This document shows positions 25,534 through 38,900 of a stretch of 64,000 nt of DNA, piece after piece. The stretch comes from Ptychodera flava (Eukaryota > Hemichordata > Enteropneusta > Ptychoderidae): the NCBI RefSeq assembly GCF_041260155.1, contig NC_091947.1, forward strand, positions 27,427,615 through 27,491,614, read 5' to 3'. The position numbers were made by a program, and so were the translations under genes. Under the pieces are notes generated by a model. The model ran no database searches. It saw nothing but the letters and a program-made list of their open reading frames with translations, and was not told where the DNA came from. Position 1 is the stretch's first letter. Each line of letters opens with the position of its first letter.

Positions 25534-26228
25534 CCACAGACAAATAGAAAGACAGACTAGCAACGGGTATTGTTCAAAGTGTGAAGCGCTTATGTACCTT
25601 CCATGTTCGCCTCGCCTCAGGTAGCTCTCGCCTCTCTTTTCCGAAGAGAGCCGACCATGCATCTTTCGGTAATTTCCGGATTTTCGCCAATTTTTAAGCA
25701 AAAGTATGTTCGGCAAAGTTTGTGTTCTTGTCGGCGTATGGTGCTAAGTTGAATTGGCGTGCTGGCGAAAACGGGAAAGTTTTGAGCTTCGGGAAAGTGA
25801 GTTTTACCATTTTGAAAATTCCTCTCACATTTTTATGAATATACAATGAGTGTGTTTGAACCTAATTTGAAAGTCCTTTATCGATACTGTCTGGTTTTAC
25901 TCAATGGTTTACGGTCAGTCATATCGTTTTTTAAAAGTTGGTCATGGAAGGACGTGTTTATAAAACTGCTCGCGTGTTATGTTTTGATTGGCGTGAAGCA
26001 GTGGTTCTGCCCTGAGAGCTCACAAAGTAAGTATGGTTGCTACGCGACTGGCAGCACGATGCCATCTCGTCGTACTTTTCGCATAATCTCGTGCAACCCC
26101 GAACAAAGTCTCCAAAAAATCTAACACCTTTGAAGGTCATTTTAATATGAAAAGACCATAGTCTACTGAGACGACCATAAAACAAAAAGCATGCCGCATT
26201 GCTACTCTGTCCTTCTATTTGTCTGTGG
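25534..26228. mobile_element. Non-autonomous DNA transposon, copy E2, in the 3' UTR of copy B
   Basis: The ends are inverted repeats of about 30 bp with two mismatches, beginning CCACAGACAAATAGAAAGAC and ending with its complement. A 5-bp duplication TTGGG flanks it (25529-25533 and 26229-26233). The uninterrupted site survives downstream of copy A (13668-13690). Its interior matches element E1. It inserted after the A/B duplication. Confidence 0.85.
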
Positions 26229-26486
26229 TTGGGCTAGAACCTGAATCAATGGTTACAGACCTTCAACTTCGAAGTGGTGACGCTGACATACAGAATTAAA
26301 GGACAAAGTTGACTTCTCAACTACCAAATGTTATCATGATATATGAAAATGTTTATACAGACAGGTTAACATTACCTTACAACAAGTCTCCAACTCGGCT
26401 CGATCGATCACGATAGATCTACTGAATACCCGTTGCGTTTACATGCCTAATTTACCACGCCACGAAAACAACTATTTTCGCCTTTT

Positions 26487-26492
26487 AATAAA
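26487..26492 (+). promoter_or_regulatory. Candidate polyadenylation signal of copy B
   Basis: AATAAA in a context identical to the signal after copy A. Because of the E2 insertion it is almost 1 kb from the copy B stop codon. Confidence 0.4.
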
Positions 26493-28302
26493 GAAAACGT
26501 CAATTTACGATTTCACTGTTGTCTCTGTGTCACATCAGGCAAAGGAAAGAGATTCCTGGCGGACCTAGCAACGTTAACGGAGGCATGTTACAGGAAACAC
26601 ATTTTATTTTGCCCGGGTGTTTATGTCCAAAAGTTTGTGGAAAATAGATTGCCTTCTAGAGGCAGGTGAAGGAACATTTTCTGTTGAAATTTCAATACTT
26701 TTTGTTCTGAATATACAGCTGATTGATGGGAAGAAGGGGGCAAAGCAGCACTTAAAAGAGACATGATGGCTTGCTATATAATTGAATTTTAAAGATGTGG
26801 CTCGATGTTGTTTGTCTGTGTGTACATCGCTTTCAAAACAAAACGGTAATAAATCTCGTGAATTAGACATGTTTAAAACGTGGAGATGTGGACTGCAGTA
26901 CTTCTGACCTAAAATTGCATGACTTTCGACGGAATGAGACAATTATTTGAGACCCTTCTTACTATTTTACACCTTTCTCATTCCAGTCGAAAGTTGAGGA
27001 AAAAATTAGCCATTTTTTGAAAGATACAGATTGCGCATCCGTCAAAAGGAATGCTATACATTTTAAATGTGTTTAGCAGTTAACACAATTAAAATCATCA
27101 ACGATTTTCAACACGTGTATAGAAAATTCATGTCTTCAGATTTACTGCATCACGCATAAAATGGGTAAATATTGATTACTAGTATTTGCAATCTTGATAG
27201 GGTGACTCTATATGGCCCAAAAGAAAGAGAAAGAGAAACATGCGTTCGCCCAAGATATTTTATAAATTCCTGATATATAAAAGATTGCCGTCGGTGTCTT
27301 TTGAAGATTAGAAAGAGTTGTTTTTTCCTTTTTATTTAATTAAACAACGTTGAAATAAAACAACAATAGCAAGGAAGAAAGCAACGTAAGAGAAATCAAC
27401 GAGAGAAAGTTACATTTAACGAATATATTGTACAAAAATCTATCCACGACCTTAGTAGACCTATTTGTCTTTGTTTCACTGGATATACAATTAACTTTTT
27501 GCCATGTAGGGTTTCATGTATTTAACTCATGTCAAAGAGGTTGGACTTATTTGTCCAAAGTAAATAAACCTTAAGCAAATAAGATTCCACATCAAAATAG
27601 TTAAAAAACAAATAAGATTCCACATCGAAGTATTTTTATCTACGTTTATTATTCCGATGATTATTTCCTTACAGTTTCTAATCACAGCGAGAAAAAACGA
27701 AAGCCTTCATTCTCTGAATATAAGTGCGAAAATAAAATAAATATCTAATCGTTTCTCTTTTTCGATGACAAAAGGTGCATTGTCATCTTCTGAAGTTTAC
27801 GAATGAACCTAATTTTGTTGGTACCGATAATGCAACGGATGTCATCTGTCAATTTTCTTACTCAAACTGAAGTACTCTGAGAAACTTTCTCGTGGAATAT
27901 TGAACTCCCCGCACCTCTACTCTACAGAGGTAAGATGCGATATCTTGTCTTTAACTTCCACGTCAGGAAACTTGTAATAAACATCTTATATGCAAACACT
28001 TATAATAGCGTTGTGTTTTAAAGTATTGGACCAATCCAAAAGTAAAAATTAATGATATTTTCTTTTTCCAAACATTGCAGCAATAAAACCATGAAACTTA
28101 ATGAAATCCGTTTTAAGATTCAACATTCTATAAAAGCTTGCAAGTGAAAGAAAATTCAGATTAAAATCAAGGAGATCTTTTATAAAGTAAATACCCTTCT
28201 ATGCCCATAATCTATGAAGAAATAACATTTCCATTTACTTTTAACACGTGCGTTGCTTGTTTCAACGTCTTTGCATGGAGAGAGACATCCCTCGAGACTT
28301 TT

Positions 28303-28918
28303 ATACCAAATTATAAAGCTATCAGACTATCAGTGGTTTTTTGAGAACAAGTTTTCTTCACCAAAAATGACAAAATTGTTTTAAAAATACAAATTTGCAT
28401 ATTTCAGGATAATGTCCACATATCCAACTATTGTCATCCCTAGGCATCTGTATACCAAATATTAAAGCTGCCTGTCCAACGGTTTTAAAGAAAAAAAGAT
28501 TTTTAAAGAATTATTTACCAAAAATAACAAAAATTGCCCCAAAACGGTAGTTTTGCCAATTTTGTCGTAATTTCAACAATTAGAAGGGTAACATTCTTGC
28601 AAATATCTAACCCAAATTTGAGAGCAATTGAGCTGGCGGATTCAGAGAAGAATTATTTTTACTTTAAATGAGGTAAATAACCAAAAAAAAACATCAACAA
28701 AAATATAAAATTCAAGATAACTTTATGATATACATAAAACAGTTACTGTATAAAGTCAACCTAAGGAACTAATTTTCAAAGCAATCAAAATAGTAGTACT
28801 TGAGTTAGTAATTTTTGACCATTTTCACATTTTTAAGCTCATTCACATAATTTGGGCAATGCAAACTTCACGAGAGAAAAATCCCAAAAGTGCAGCGGCT
28901 CGCTAGTTTTTGATGTTG
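28303..28918 (-). repeat. Degenerate tandem array, about 150-bp unit
   Basis: Related segments with the pattern ATACCAAAT-TAAAGC, a purine-rich stretch and CCAAAAATnACAAAA recur at about 28303, 28452 and 28608, with a weaker one near 28763. The array abuts the ACAT/ACAG microsatellite at 28921. Read on the minus strand it is a CTGT-rich head followed by about 150-bp units, the same design as the arrays at 44690 and 47090. Confidence 0.5.
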
Positions 28919-28920
28919 AT

Positions 28921-29066
28921 GGACATACATACATACGCACATACATACATAAATACATAAATACATACATACATACATACATACATACATACATACATAC
29001 ATACATACATACATACATACATACATACATACATACATACATACATACATACAGACATACAGAGAC

Positions 29067-29144
<78 letters not shown>
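28921..29144. repeat. (ACAT)n-(ACAG)n microsatellite
   Basis: About 130 bp of ACAT units followed by about 90 bp of ACAG units. It occupies the position where exon 2 of copy C would be expected, upstream of the copy C intron 2 remnant. Confidence 0.95.
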
Positions 29145-29557
29145 GCCAACAACTTCAGGTAATAAGATAACCTCACATTGATATATCAAATGTGAGCTAA
29201 AATCGGGACTCACTATAATTTCTAAAGTCATTGTGTGATCATTTGATGCCATCATCGAGGACACTGGAAACCAACACAAGGGCCGATATAGTAGACAACG
29301 ATGTCGTCAAGTATACAGAAAAAAAATGTTGGAACAAAAACGGCAGTTGTGAACTGGCATGGTGGTATCAAAAATTAGATTGAGCTTTGTTTGTTTCGTA
29401 GATTTTTCTTCTGAGATCTAAGTAAGCAAACAAAGTAAGACTGATATTTTTCCGTGGTGTGTTAATGTCACAGTCACAGTATGCTACACTTTCAACGCTT
29501 CCATTGGCATACCACTTTATCTGAAATCAAGATTGTTCTTCCCACTCATTTCTTCAG

Positions 29558-30198
29558 GTGACATCGACTGTCCACAGGCAAAGATGGTAGACCTGGACCC
29601 GGCATATCAACAAGTATCAACGATTGTTGGATTACGACTTTCACTTGAGGCAGAAATAAGTTCCCTGTTTGAGAAGACACCCGAATCCATAGAAGATGGT
29701 GTCTTAGGGTCGAACTTCTTGTCGCTGCTTGTTGATGTCGAATGGGAAAGCAATGAGGACTCGCAGATTGTCAGAGAGTTCAGGGATTTGCGGTTCACAA
29801 GTTCAAACTCGCACGTTCTGTCCATAAAATTTAACATCGAGCTCGACACTTCTCGGCTTGATCTCCAGTCAAACGGGCCTCAGATAGGTAGAATAGTCGG
29901 TACTATAGGCCTCGCTGGAACTGCCGAACCTTTGTATGCTCTTCGCCATCGACAACTCAGGCCTCTTGAAAGCGACTTTGGCTTTGGCAGAGTTTACTTT
30001 AGAGTATTCAAAAGCCGAGGAAAAATTCTTATTGACGTTGCAAACGCAGTGAAGCATAATTTGAAGGGGCTTCCAGACGCAGACTTGAACCAAATACTGC
30101 AGATTACGTATCCCTCGGATGAAACTACACACTCTGTAAGTTGTAGAACACAAATCACGGTTGTCGGCCAAGTTAGCTACACAAGTATAGCTTTGGAG
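29558..30198 (+). pseudogene. VioB/RebD-like copy C, truncated exon 3
   Basis: The sequence from about 29205 matches intron 2 of copies A and B. A good acceptor (TTCTTCAG) precedes exon 3 at 29558, and about 640 nt of exon 3 follow in open frame, through the segment containing [20 protein letters not shown]. Similarity stops near 30196, where the sequence jumps to material matching the 3' flank of copy A (about 14779), and the frame ends at TAA 30211-30213. Exons 1 and 2 and the whole ferritin-like region are missing. It is a deletion-derived pseudogene. Confidence 0.85.
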
Positions 30199-31748
30199 AT
30201 TAGAAACTTCTAAGAGTTTTTTCCCCCGGCTTTTTACTCAGTTAAACATGGATGAAATTGAACGACAACAGCAAGGAAGAAAGCAACAAATCAATGAAGG
30301 AGAAATATACAATTAGTGAATTTTACCAAAATCTAAGAGTTCAAGTAGACCTCTAAAGCTTCATTTCACTTGAATTGTCATTACTTGATACTTTTGAAAA
30401 CTGGCCGTATTTACTTTAGAAGTTCAAGAATCCAACTCACGTGAAAGCGTTTTTTGTCCAATCTACAAAGTAAATATACCTTTTAGCTAAAAAAGTAAAT
30501 AAGATCCCACATCAGAGCTTATATACGTTTCTTATTCCGATGATTATTTCGTTTTCGGAAAGTTTCACATCATCGCGGTAGAATGTAGCCAAACTCGTCT
30601 TTGCATAAGTGCAAAAATAAAATAAATGTCTAATCTTGTCTTTTTCTCGATGACAGAAGGTACATTGTCGTATTCGGAAAGTTTACAGAAATCTATTAGT
30701 ACTGACAATACGATGAAGTATTTGTGCTACTATGTTTGTAAAGGGACGTCTCTACAATTTTCGTAAGCAAACTTTCTAGTAAGTACTCTGCGACTTTCTC
30801 TTGGAATATTGAACTCCTCACAACAACACTCGATGGAGATAAGAAACGTTATCTTGTCTTTAACTCCCACATCAAGAAACTTGCGACACATAGCTTTATA
30901 TGTATATACTCATATTAGCATTGTGTTGAACACTCCAAAAGTAAATTATGTTGCCTATATATTCCATACTATGTACCATTTGCATGAGATTGCACCAATA
31001 ATACAATGAAACTTAATGAAATCAGTATTAAGACCCCAAGTTCTACAAAAGCTTCCAAATGAAAGAAAATTCAGATTATAACAAAGGAGATGTTTTATAA
31101 AGTAACCCTGCTATGCCCATAGTCTATGAAGAAATAGCATTTCCATGTAACATTTGAGGTATAATTCACAGCGCATTCCAGATCTAAACTTGATCTGCTT
31201 TTTTCAAGACCTGTTTTTTTGAAGAAAAACCCAAAACAAACACGAAAATACACAATGCTCGAAACATAACATGGCAATTCTGAAATACAAGAAACAGAGA
31301 CATTTCTTCTGACTTCGGTTCGTCGGGTTAAAACGTCTCTGATCCAGAAATGCTTGAAAGACTTCTGAAAAATTGAGAAATGCACCATATTCAAAGTTCC
31401 ATCCATTATCTCATTCACCATTCCAAACAATATTATAATATGAAGACTACAAAATCTTTACTTGATAAGAAATAATAAGAACGAGAAAAAGAAAGGTTAG
31501 CTCGCCCTGAGACATTTTCTATATTCCTAATATACAACACATTTCCGTACGTGTGTTTTGAACATTAAAAAAACTGCGATTGTTTATTTTCAGTATAGTC
31601 TCGAACTTCACTATTGGTTTCCAATTCAACTTGATAAATCCTAAGACTTTATGTCTATCTTAGATATATTTGCCTGGCAATAAAGTCGTGTAAGCGTTTT
31701 GAAAGTTATAGGAAACTCGATGTGCGTTGTTTGTTTTAAAATCTTTGC

Positions 31749-31781
<33 letters not shown>

Positions 31782-33990
31782 GTTAATAGTGGTCAATCCG
31801 AAACCTGTGAATTTGAGTGAAATTGTGTGCTGACCTACAATTTCTACACGGTTAGCGGACGCGCTGAACGCGTTCCCAATTTACTTGCGATCGCTCTGTG
31901 CAGTGCACGACGGGCATCCTGAAAATGCTTTAATTTCGGCTTTTCCCATTAAAATTGGACTAAATAGGTGTATAATAATAAGGGAATTATGTCCTCGTAC
32001 ATCATGCGCTTCGGTCAGCGATTGTCTTCGACGTGACGCGTCTCGGTCCATACCTCCGCTGACTCAGACATAAATCCCGGTATTTTGTGAATGAACTTAT
32101 TTTGTTATACCTGAGTGGCGGAGTGGGGGCTTTTCTGAATAATGTTCATTTCCAATTTGAAGACATGGTGGCAATAGAATAATAACAAACAATAATAACA
32201 AACAGGAGTCATCCTTTGATTCTTTATGTAAGTTTCTTCGAGGAAAGTTTGAACAAAACGTTTACTGAGCATTTCAGTTTCGAGGCGCATACAACCTTAA
32301 AGTGTACACACTACACGCCACTACAATTAAACTGATATATTTTGAAAGTTCAAACATTACACTTTGTGACAGAAAGACCACGTTGATATCTATACTGCCA
32401 GTTTAATGTCTGTGATCGTTTTGTGAACTCTGCATTGAAGTTTTTTACGACTGTGAGTTCCTTGTCATACAAATAAATTGGGGCATTATGATATTATCAG
32501 TTTACTTGTTTCTACTGATAGAAAACGTATTAATGTTGTTTTTGATAACGTTTGTGCTTTCATTGATTACAAATAATTCGCGTTCTGACGAGTTTAAGTG
32601 AGCGATTTAGGATGGTGACAAGGAGACCGACAAGTACTAGGCTCCCCACAACGATACTTCCTTGGTGCAACGATACTGTATGGCGGTCGGTATGCAAATA
32701 ATTTTGAATACTATACATGTAATTAACACGTGTTTACTTTCAAAGTGTTCTTGTAAATGAACGGATTAAAATATGGCCTCCTGCTAGAGCAACGGAATTA
32801 TTTTTGGTAACAATTAGTTATTAGGCTGCGTATCTTCATTTACTACATCCTTTGAGAAATCTGACTCATCCAATTTGCAAGGTTGTCCATATGCAATATG
32901 GATTTAAAAATTAATCGTCCAAATTAAAAGTTACAAACTTAAGACGTGTAATTTTCTGTCTTCTTCAAAATGCAAGGTTGCACCCTACTTAAACCTGACA
33001 ATCATTTCTTAGGGTATTTTATAATTATCAACCACCACAGTCCTTTGTCATATTCGAAATTATTGCTCTTAATCATGACGACTACAAGGAGCCTAGTACT
33101 TGTCAGTCTCCTTGTCGCCATCCTCAATGTCGGAAACAAGGTCATGGGCAGCAAATTACGTTCTCGGCATCCAATTTTGATATGGTGGCAATGACATCTG
33201 ATGACCCCAAGCCATCCCTTGTTGTATGCATTCCAGACAAAACTAAACAGCAAATAAACAATTGTTGTGAAATTGTAGTATGTAGTGAAAATAGAAATAT
33301 GTTATACACAATTGCGAAAACAATATTGCTAGTGAAATGTGACATGCTTCAAAAAATATGAAGGCCAGCGGAGAACATGTTTTGCTGGTTTTGAGAAAAG
33401 GCAAACAGCAAAAACTGTGAGTTATATTTGATAAAATCACACACTGTTTAGAGTCATTGTGTCAGTGACATCTGAAGACCCCAAACCATCCCTTTGTTGT
33501 ACGCATTCCAGACACAACAGTAAATAAACAATTGTAGTGAAATTGTAGTATGTAGTGAAAATAGAAATATGTTATAGACAAATTATACACAAGTAAACGG
33601 CCAAAATGGAAAACAATGTTGCCAGTGAAATTTGACATGCTTCAAAAAATGTGAAGGCCAGCAGAGAACATAATTTTGTATATTTTGCTGGTGTTGAGAA
33701 AAAGGGAAACAGCAAAAAACGTGAGTTATATTTGATAAAATCACACAATGTTCAGAGTCAGTTGTTCTAAAGTAGGGTGCATCGGGGGGTCACCGAACAC
33801 GTCAGAACTTGTTTAGACAGAAGCTCTGACTAATCACCTGAAATACATATTGTTCGATAAAAAACATGGACAATTTATGAGAAAGGCTTGTATTGTATCT
33901 ACAGCTACGACGATTAAAGTTGCTGGAATCTGTAATGGCGAAACATGAGTGGGCACGCTGAGAATTCAACCACCGCACTGTCCTCAGGCA
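30199..33990. repeat. Duplicated 3' flank of unit C
   Basis: Collinear but diverged copy of the 3' flank of unit A: about 30207-31780 matches about 14779-16300 and about 31740-33990 matches 16230-18060. It includes a (GA)n tract at 31750-31779. No exon was recognised. Confidence 0.65.
33191..33770. repeat. Local tandem duplication, about 280-bp unit
   Basis: The block starting near 33191 (TGACATCTGATGACCCCAAG) recurs near 33468 with high similarity. Unit A has a single copy at about 17565-17850, so the duplication is specific to unit C. Confidence 0.65.
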
Positions 33991-34189
33991 GTGCCGCAGA
34001 GAGGTTAATAATTATAATGAGACCCGCTACGTACGCAGTTAAGGTACGAGGAAATTGAACGTGCCTTGTAAAAGTATTTCCTTGTTGTGCTTTCCACTGG
34101 GAAAGAATTAGGCCAGAACACTCTTAGTAGGGAAGGTCTACACACAATATACCGCGATTTTGCCACCCTTCCTCTTTTCGCCTAATAAA

Positions 34190-34650
34190 TAATAAAGATT
34201 TTATTGTTCTCACTCTACGTCACCTGCCCTTTGTGTTACAGAAAAGTAAATACATAGTATATGTTTGGTCATAGGTAAATGTTCACTAATATACAAAGCA
34301 AAATGTGTTTATACAGATCTGACTTCTTCGTTCCTTTTCTTGAAGGCATAAAATAAAAATTTACAGATATTACGAATGATTTCTACGTTTTCACTTCGTA
34401 AAATTTTAAAAGACAAATAAATTTCTCAATATTTGGTATTAGATATTCTGGTTTATATTTCATTCTTAAGATCAGTATAATGTGGACAGACTAGTAGAAA
34501 ATGAAATTCGTTTTCAATAGAAATGTTGTTACATGTACGGACTCTTTGGTCTTCATTTACACCGTCATATCTGTCCCTTTCAATGTTCAGAGAGTGTGAG
34601 GAAATACGAAATGAAGTTAGATACATTTTAAAAATAGGTTTCATTACAAT
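34190..34650 (-). mobile_element. 3' fragment of a LINE on the minus strand
   Basis: The minus-strand frame 34453-34644 contains NIERDRYDGVNEDQRVRTC and ENEFHFLLVCPHY, the cysteine/histidine-containing C-terminal motif common at the end of non-LTR retrotransposon ORF2 proteins. The minus-strand 3' end is AT-rich near 34190. Only this 5'-truncated tail is present. Confidence 0.65.
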
Positions 34651-34920
34651 ACTAATATTTTTCAGGACAAAGCGTGTTTTTTAATGCAGAGGTTTGACCT
34701 AGAAAATGTTGATAAAATGTAGACTTTCCTTTCCCGAATTTTTTCTCCAGTGCGATCTTGACCATCGTTCTGTAGGAAATGTGGAGTTTTGAACCGTGAT
34801 TTTAGGTAAAATTTATGAAATTAGTGCTTTGTTTAAAAACTATTCAATACACCTGTAATCAATATCACATCCTCACCCCGGAAAGTACCTGACCCATTGT
34901 CTTTACCGTACGTGCAAGTG

Positions 34921-34924
<4 letters not shown>

Positions 34925-35019
<95 letters not shown>
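34925..35019. repeat. (AT)n-(GATA)n microsatellite
   Basis: AT repeat to about 34970, then GATA repeat to 35019. The minus-strand frames through it are artefacts at that point. Confidence 0.95.
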
Positions 35020-35122
35020 GAAGCATCTTCACAATCGCTAGGAAGCATATCACTTAGGTGCTCCCATCCATCGATGCATACAAGAATCAGGAATGGGCAT
35101 ATGAGCCTGGCATTGCCAGTGG

Positions 35123-35160
35123 CAGTGTGGTATACACTTCTCTCTGTGTATACCACACTG
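35123..35160. repeat. Perfect 15-bp hairpin
   Basis: CAGTGTGGTATACAC at 35123-35137 and its exact reverse complement at 35146-35160, with an 8-base loop TTCTCTCT. It lies just downstream, on the minus strand, of the open frame 35220-35741. Confidence 0.85.
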
Positions 35161-35219
35161 ACAATTCCACCCTTGCTTCAAATATTCCATGAAAAGTTCC
35201 CCTACATGAAAGTGGTTTT

Positions 35220-35741
35220 CTATGAAGGAATACACCTTTTCCCAGTAAGCTGACCCTGGAACTGCACTCCTGGATTGAAAACTTGTTCGCGTGGCATATT
35301 CATGTATGTAGGCAGAGTTACTGAAGAAAAACAGGTCTTCCTCCGTCTGTGAAACATGTGCCTTGATAAATTCACGTAAAACAGGTGCACTTCAATTATT
35401 CTGCAGACTTCATCAGCAACTATCCATGCATTTCTTTGCATTCTATCCTTCTCATGGCTTTCATAGTCAACAACACTCATATTTGCTATTTCCTCCTCAC
35501 TCATACCTTCAAATCTCTTTATCTTTTCCCAGTGGATAGTACTTCCATCCACAACAGTGACTGTCTGATTTGTTATCTGACGAGTCATAACATGACTTTC
35601 AAATACATGCACATTAAAGCTAGCCTGTCTGTTACTACATTTTAAAGATTCAGATTGCCTTACACATTCGGCACAAACAACTTTTGGTGAGTGGTGTGGC
35701 CACGTGTCTGATACTGAGACTTGGGCTTGCCATGAATCACG
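35220..35741 (-). CDS. Unassigned minus-strand open frame, possibly one exon of a gene
   Basis: The frame is open for 173 codons from a TAA at 35742-35744 to a stop at 35220. Composition is protein-like and not repetitive, with segments such as VVCAECVRQSESLKC (a CxxC pair) and MSEEEIANMSVVDYESHEKD. There is no early ATG, so an upstream exon is likely; TCTCAG-type acceptors lie near its start on the minus strand. Downstream, in other minus-strand frames (35050-35235 and about 35025-35156), short protein-like stretches continue, which suggests a frameshift or further exons. I do not recognise the family. It lies about 220 bp from, and divergent to, the gene starting at 35965, so the two could share a bidirectional promoter. 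Confidence 0.35.
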   Translation of the reverse strand, partial: RDSWQAQVSVSDTWPHHSPKVVCAECVRQSESLKCSNRQASFNVHVFESHVMTRQITNQTVTVVDGSTIHWEKIKRFEGMSEEEIANMSVVDYESHEKDRMQRNAWIVADEVCRIIEVHLFYVNLSRHMFHRRRKTCFSSVTLPTYMNMPREQVFNPGVQFQGQLTGKRCIPS

Positions 35742-35964
35742 TTAGAGAAATAATTTATGTTCAACTGTTAAAATTGTTAAAATCGGTGACCCCCTAAACG
35801 TTTCTAAAAATAAAGGTGACCTCCCTTTTCTATTCCGAAATTTACGTGACCTCCCCCGATTTTGCAGGCCCCCCATACAAATTGAACGGCCCCTTATCTC
35901 CTACCGTGCCGTGTCCCGCCCCGCCCCTTACCACAAAGGATTCTGGGTACCCGCGACATTCAAG

Positions 35965-38900
35965 ATGGCTTCTGACTGTCAACATGAAGGAGCAGTGAAT
36001 CAAAGCAGAGTCCCTCCACCCACCGGTGAGTGGAGGGACTGTGATCAAAAGATACGACTGGGAGACCGAGCAGACACTCGTGAATTTACGTTTTGAGTAT
36101 TTTCCCTTCAACTTTGCTGTAGCTTACGATACTATGCATTTCATTCGCGGCGTCCTCTGCAAATGGTTGACTTCGGACAAATCCGACCTGAAGCGAGTAT
36201 TTGACAAGCGTGACAACGACGATTGCTCACTTCTGAATGCTGGATTAGTTTACGCTGCTGCCGGGAATGACCAAGGAATACCTGCGATCGTATCACAAAT
36301 TGTTTCAAGTGAGTCATATATAGAACACGTACATGACAATGTGACACCTCCACCGCTTACATTGCCATGGAAATGGAGCGATTGTAAGTGCCACGGTGAG
36401 TGTGTCGTACGCTGGCTGCAGTGACAACAGCCGGACACTCTCGCCATACTCATAGGGTTACAGTGACAGTAGGTCGAGGGTTTGCCTTGGATTGTGGTTC
36501 CGCGCAAACCAATAACACACACACATATGTGTTGTGTTTGTGTTTTGCTTGAACCATAGACTCTGCAAGAAACTGAGGTTCTATGATGCACAGTTTAGTT
36601 TAGGATAGTTTGTACACATGTTTCTGTTGATTCCAAGAAGTACTCTACTTTCACCAGTAGATCTTTGGATGAAGGATCTGTACAAGAACACTATGAAGGA
36701 TGTTGGCCGTTAATAGTGATAGCAGTGTTACAGCCAGGAATTTTAAACCAGGGGACACTCTAACCCCAACTGTTTACTTTTGGGGACACTTTGTACAGTT
36801 TGGGGACAACATGTGTCAGTTGTTAATCACATTTTGTATTATATCGCTAGAAATTAGTTTCACAAAAAATTAAGCTACCAAGGACTGCATCACTATGCTT
36901 GCCATTTTAGGAAAATTATGTAGCAGCTAGTATACCGTATCTGTTGCCAATCAGAGAGCTGGTCGGACTACACGCCAGGTTATAATGTTAAGTGCAGCGT
37001 TTTAATTACTTCTAATCACCGTGTTGAACGTATGAAAATATAAGCCTCAAATAATCATGCAAAACAAAGAGTTATTGTCAGTATCAGATAAATATTCTAG
37101 CAGACACACCCAACACGGTCGCATTCGTGAGTGCACACGAGGTGACCCTCTGGCTCAGTATGCGAGAATGCGGCACAACAGGTTCGGTTTTGGGACATTG
37201 TTGCAAGGGCGCATCCTGGCCTGCAGCACTGTGATTCAGAATATGAAACATCAAATGGTGAATGGAATGGTTTTACTGTGGAATAAAGAGGTAAACTTGA
37301 GAGATCACCTGATGGTGGCATGTACACAAACAAACCCATGTGTGCAAAGGCATAGGAAAATAAATATATTTCTGTGAGTATTTGTGCACATGGTTTTGTT
37401 TGCTCTAGGATCAATTTAAATTCTGGTTTTTAATGTAGATCTGTTGCTCACCCCATGGTACACAATGATACTCAAATATATTTCTTTTGATTCATTCATC
37501 TTATACAGAAAAACTAGAAGTACAAGAAGACCGTTTTCTCCAGTTTCTGACTGAATTCAACAGCAAATATGACTTGGAGAAAGACGATAGTAAAACAACC
37601 CTGACAGCAATTGAGGTAAGTGAAAAATGTCAGTGTATTCCTGCATTATGAAAGTAATTTCATAATGAAAAGAACATCTTATCATTCTGTCCAGCATCTA
37701 CATTTATGGTTGTGAATACAAACGATGTCATTATTTCTCATTCATTGTGTCTAAGATTCTATGAATGAGGTAAGATATCAGAATCTTACATCTGAGCATA
37801 AGAAAGATATAAATATCTGTAAGCCATCTAACACACAAGATTTCTTAACTTCTTGAGTCATGTATTTCTGCACATTTGGATTGAGCACAATGAACAATGA
37901 ATTAAAATTATCAGCAGCCCACGGAGAACACAGTACAATAAATTACCCACAATACTCTTTGATTTGTATCCTTGAAGGTTACTTTTCTAGAAACTTTTTC
38001 AGTTTGCATGTAAGCACTAGTGTGCAGCATCAGAATAATTTTTAAATAATATCTAGTAAAAGTACGTTTAGATATTCAGTGAAAGTTTTGAAAATAACCA
38101 CTAAACAACCACAAAAGTCACATTCTGCAGGTACTACAAATGCCATACTTTTTAGGCAGCAAGTTATGACGAACTGAAGGGTCATTCTCTGAGAAAAACT
38201 TAGCATGCCATTTCTTTTTGTCACTTCCATTGCAAAAAAAACGATATTCTTTTGTTTCATAAAACAGGTGCAACTAGTCTCCCTACTTTCCATCACATTA
38301 TTCTGTATGGCTGAGGACACATCTCTGGCAATTTCACAAAAATGCTATCTCCTCTCTCAATTATGCATAATTTTCCAAATTATTAAAATGAATTGAGAAT
38401 TGAGATGAATGGTGTGCATAAAAGTACGTTATCAAAATTTTTGATAAATAGTCTGTCAATTTGTCTACACATGGGAGACATAGTAGACTTCACTTGGGTA
38501 TCTCCGAGGGATACAAATCGCAATGAATTATGGGAAATCTACAGTACTGTGGAGAATACCCTTTAATTAAAGGCCAATCAAACTGAGTTCAGGGACACAC
38601 ACAGATTGAAATGTTTCAGGGCTACATGATGCAATATGAATAGTTTGCAGACAACACGACTAAATTGTCAGTTTTGTTGTTTGCATAATGCATCTTTCTG
38701 TGGACAAAACTGTCAAAAATATACTATCGGTGCCATCTTTCAGGTAAGTCTTTTTTCTCAGAGTTTCTCAGAAATTTGAAGAGAGAATTCATCCACAGAG
38801 TTAAGGGCGTCATTGCAATAGTCACATCATTTTGTGTGGGGGTAATTTGTGTAACCATCATCTCCTACTCATTTCTCCCTCAGAAATATGGAAAAGAAGG

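Larger units (their letters stand above)
18082..28285 (+). repeat. Segmental duplication: unit B, paralogous to 5460-16256
   Basis: Matching segments are collinear: 18082-18780 with 5460-6230 (promoter and exon 1), about 19840-21785 with 7298-9110, about 21797-25530 with 9613-13675 (exons 2-3), and about 26229-28285 with 13686-16256. Differences are insertions such as the E2 transposon and the repeats at 18790-19580 and 9118-9613. Similarity is very high in exons and introns, which indicates recent duplication. Confidence 0.85.

Noticed and set aside
33075..33194. Signal-peptide-like open frame MTTTRSLVLVSLLVAILNVG
   Set aside because: The paralogous place in unit A (about 17436) does not preserve this frame, and no partner exon was found.
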